NCBI GenBank assembly: GCA_910577115.1
Contig: CAJTMC010000099.1
Location: 1 to 6,282, forward strand
Length of the DNA stretch: 6,282 nucleotides
DNA from: an uncultured Lachnospiraceae bacterium
GTDB taxonomy: Bacteria > Bacillota > Clostridia > Lachnospirales > Lachnospiraceae
Direction of reading: 5' to 3'
A program made the position numbers and the translations under genes. The notes under the pieces were generated by a model. It had not been told where the DNA came from. It searched no databases and saw only the letters and a list, made by a program, of their open reading frames with translations. Shown one piece after another: positions 5,294 to 6,282 of this stretch; the stretch's first letter is position 1, and each line of letters begins with the position of its first letter.

Positions 5294-5677
5294 GTGGATG
5301 AATTAATAAAGGATATGTTGGAATATTCTAAAACAGGAAATAGCAGGATTTTGCTAGAAGTAAATAATTTAAAAACAGAGGATATAATATCTTTTAATGC
5401 GATGATTATTGATGTGTTGTCTTGGCTTAGATTGGGATATCAAAAAGAACTATGGAAAAAGGAAAAAAGATATGTTAAACAAAAACCTTTAGACATAAAT
5501 TTGAAGTATCCATGGTGTAAGATTTTAAAGGAACTAACTGAGACAAATTCCAGCTTCCATAAATATTTTTTCGCAACGGATAGAAAGTTTGATTTCAGAG
5601 AAACAGTAACTGATGAAGAACGAGTTAATGCGATGAAGCTGGTTTATGATACATGGTCAATGAAAATAATTACTTAA
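5294..5677 (+). CDS. Probable immunity protein for toxin 3 (paralogue of immunity 1)
   Basis: 127 residues from a GTG start, chosen because AGGAGGGGGG precedes it and because it aligns with the start of the first immunity protein; the frame also has an ATG at 5249 that would add 15 residues without a binding site. From about residue 33 on it differs from immunity 1 at only about 14 of 95 positions, and stretches of DNA are identical (about 35 bases around the MIIDVLSWLRLG codons). Residues 12-32 differ strongly and are two residues shorter. No signal peptide or membrane segment. Family not recognised; role inferred because the two toxins that carry HEGTH are paralogues too. It lies 805 bases from toxin 3 instead of a few bases, with a large palindrome between. 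It may be kept to protect against kin carrying the matching toxin. Confidence 0.76.
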   Translation: MDELIKDMLEYSKTGNSRILLEVNNLKTEDIISFNAMIIDVLSWLRLGYQKELWKKEKRYVKQKPLDINLKYPWCKILKELTETNSSFHKYFFATDRKFDFRETVTDEERVNAMKLVYDTWSMKIIT

Positions 5678-5704
5678 TGCAAATGTACAATACAAGATGG
5701 TTTC

Positions 5705-5756
5705 TGCTCCAATGTATTGTCTTAATTGAATAATGAGTTGCATATCTATTGGAGCA
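5705..5756. repeat. Inverted repeat after immunity 3
   Basis: TGCTCCAAT (5705-5713) and ATTGGAGCA (5748-5756) pair perfectly over nine bases with a 34-base loop. No T-run follows, so it is not a standard terminator; it may be a structured 3' end or part of a lost element. Confidence 0.4.
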
Positions 5757-5829
5757 ATATGATCAGAAAAGACTAAACATATCAATGCAATGTTGCTTAG
5801 TTAAGATTAATTCGCAAGATGATTATTAC

Positions 5830-5865
5830 AAAAGGGTCGGAGAAATTTTTTCTTCAGCCTTTTTT
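5830..5865 (+). terminator. Rho-independent terminator
   Basis: An outer stem AAAAGG/CCTTTT and an inner stem GGAGAAA/TTTCTTC (one G-T pair) around a TTT loop are joined by a small internal loop and followed by a T-run (5860-5865). It is about 150 bases after the immunity-3 stop, in the right orientation to end that transcript, and separates it from the Rhs fragment that follows. Confidence 0.65.
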
Positions 5866-5917
5866 GTACTTGAAGAGAAGTATATATAAACGGATTTGCA
5901 TTAACCTTTTTTTGTGA

Positions 5918-6282
5918 CATTGCGTATACGGTTACTTCTATGACCAGCGCGGAAACCTGACAGAGGAAAAGCTTGGGGAACAGGTATTAAGAAGCTATGT
6001 CTATGATGTCACAAACCGCATGATTTCGGGGACATGTAACCGCATGATTTCGGGAACAAACCTTGTAAGCGGCGCAAAATCGGAGTATACTTATAACGGA
6101 CTCCTCGCAAGAGTAAAAAAGACTTCGGGCACGGCAGTTTTATCGTATATGCCCGATTACCTCGGCGGGATACAGAACGACCTTGTGACGCAAATTTCGG
6201 GCGTCGGAACCGTCAACGCGGTATACGGGCAGGGGTACGGACGCGTCAGTCAGCGGTTTATGCCGCAGGCAGGCACAGAGAC
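5918..6282 (+). pseudogene. Rhs YD-repeat core fragment, truncated at 5' end and by the window edge
   Basis: The frame, open from after a TGA at 5915-5917 to the right edge, reads as typical Rhs/YD-repeat sequence: GYFYDQRGNLTEEKLGEQ, then SYVYDVTNRMISGT, then SEYTYNGLLARVKK and YLGGIQNDLV. These are extracellular or shell-forming beta repeats in Rhs proteins. There is no start codon with a ribosome binding site at the left end; homology simply begins around 5925, after AT-rich spacer and a terminator. It is therefore likely another displaced piece, though it could lead into a long downstream Rhs segment outside the window. It is GC-rich, unlike the spacer. Its content lies upstream in Rhs order of the fragment at 2986, and the two do not overlap. 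Confidence 0.75.
6014..6061 (+). repeat. 24-base in-frame tandem duplication in the YD-repeat fragment
   Basis: Two adjacent units encode NRMISGTC and NRMISGTN. The first 17 bases are identical and the ends differ by a few bases. The frame is kept. It is probably a slippage duplication within one YD repeat, as related Rhs proteins normally have this motif once. Confidence 0.7.

Overview
This window is a stretch of Rhs polymorphic-toxin 'tips' arranged in tandem on the + strand. It contains three toxin-bearing Rhs C-termini, three small genes that are their probable immunity partners, and a separate piece of Rhs/YD-repeat core that runs off the right edge. The organism is most likely a low-GC, Gram-positive-type anaerobe of the Clostridia (Lachnospiraceae-like). 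I infer this from the AT-rich intergenic DNA, strong AGGAGG-type ribosome binding sites, the style of the Rhs core, and a probable group IIC intron remnant beside a terminator-like hairpin. The sequence does not fix a genus.

Layout: (1) 2-883, the 3' end of an Rhs gene cut by the left edge, ending in a zinc-metallopeptidase toxin with an HEGTH motif, followed closely by immunity gene 902-1291. (2) 1292-1580, a long hairpin (1362-1404) with a probable 5' fragment of a group IIC intron directly after it, then unexplained DNA with an orphan start. (3) 1581-2342, a displaced Rhs tip with no credible start, carrying an unrelated toxin domain that also has a zincin motif (HETKH). After a 190-base gap with a strong hairpin comes an unrelated immunity candidate (2533-2880). 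(4) About 2950-4488, a longer Rhs fragment (end of the Rhs core, glycine-rich pre-toxin region, basic linker, toxin) whose toxin is a paralogue of the first. Its 5' end looks frameshifted. (5) 4489-5293, about 800 bases without a convincing gene, including a 143-base imperfect palindrome. (6) 5294-5677, a paralogue of the first immunity gene, probably partner of toxin 3 although about 0.8 kb away. (7) A rho-independent terminator (5830-5865), then an Rhs YD-repeat fragment (about 5918 to the edge) with an in-frame 24-base tandem duplication.

How it fits together: all three tips share a 311-320 base block (basic linker, glycine-rich hydrophobic segment, and a last shared stretch ending in AVEALK). 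Directly after it the sequence changes to an AT-rich, cassette-specific toxin and immunity gene. This is the expected product of repeated recombination that swaps toxin tips onto an Rhs core and leaves displaced tips as an orphan array. Only the first tip could be joined to a full-length Rhs gene, and that would lie left of the window. Tips 2 and 3 have no credible start and are probably silent stores, while their immunity genes have good ribosome binding sites and may still be expressed. I recognise the overall system type. The exact toxin and immunity families were not identified.
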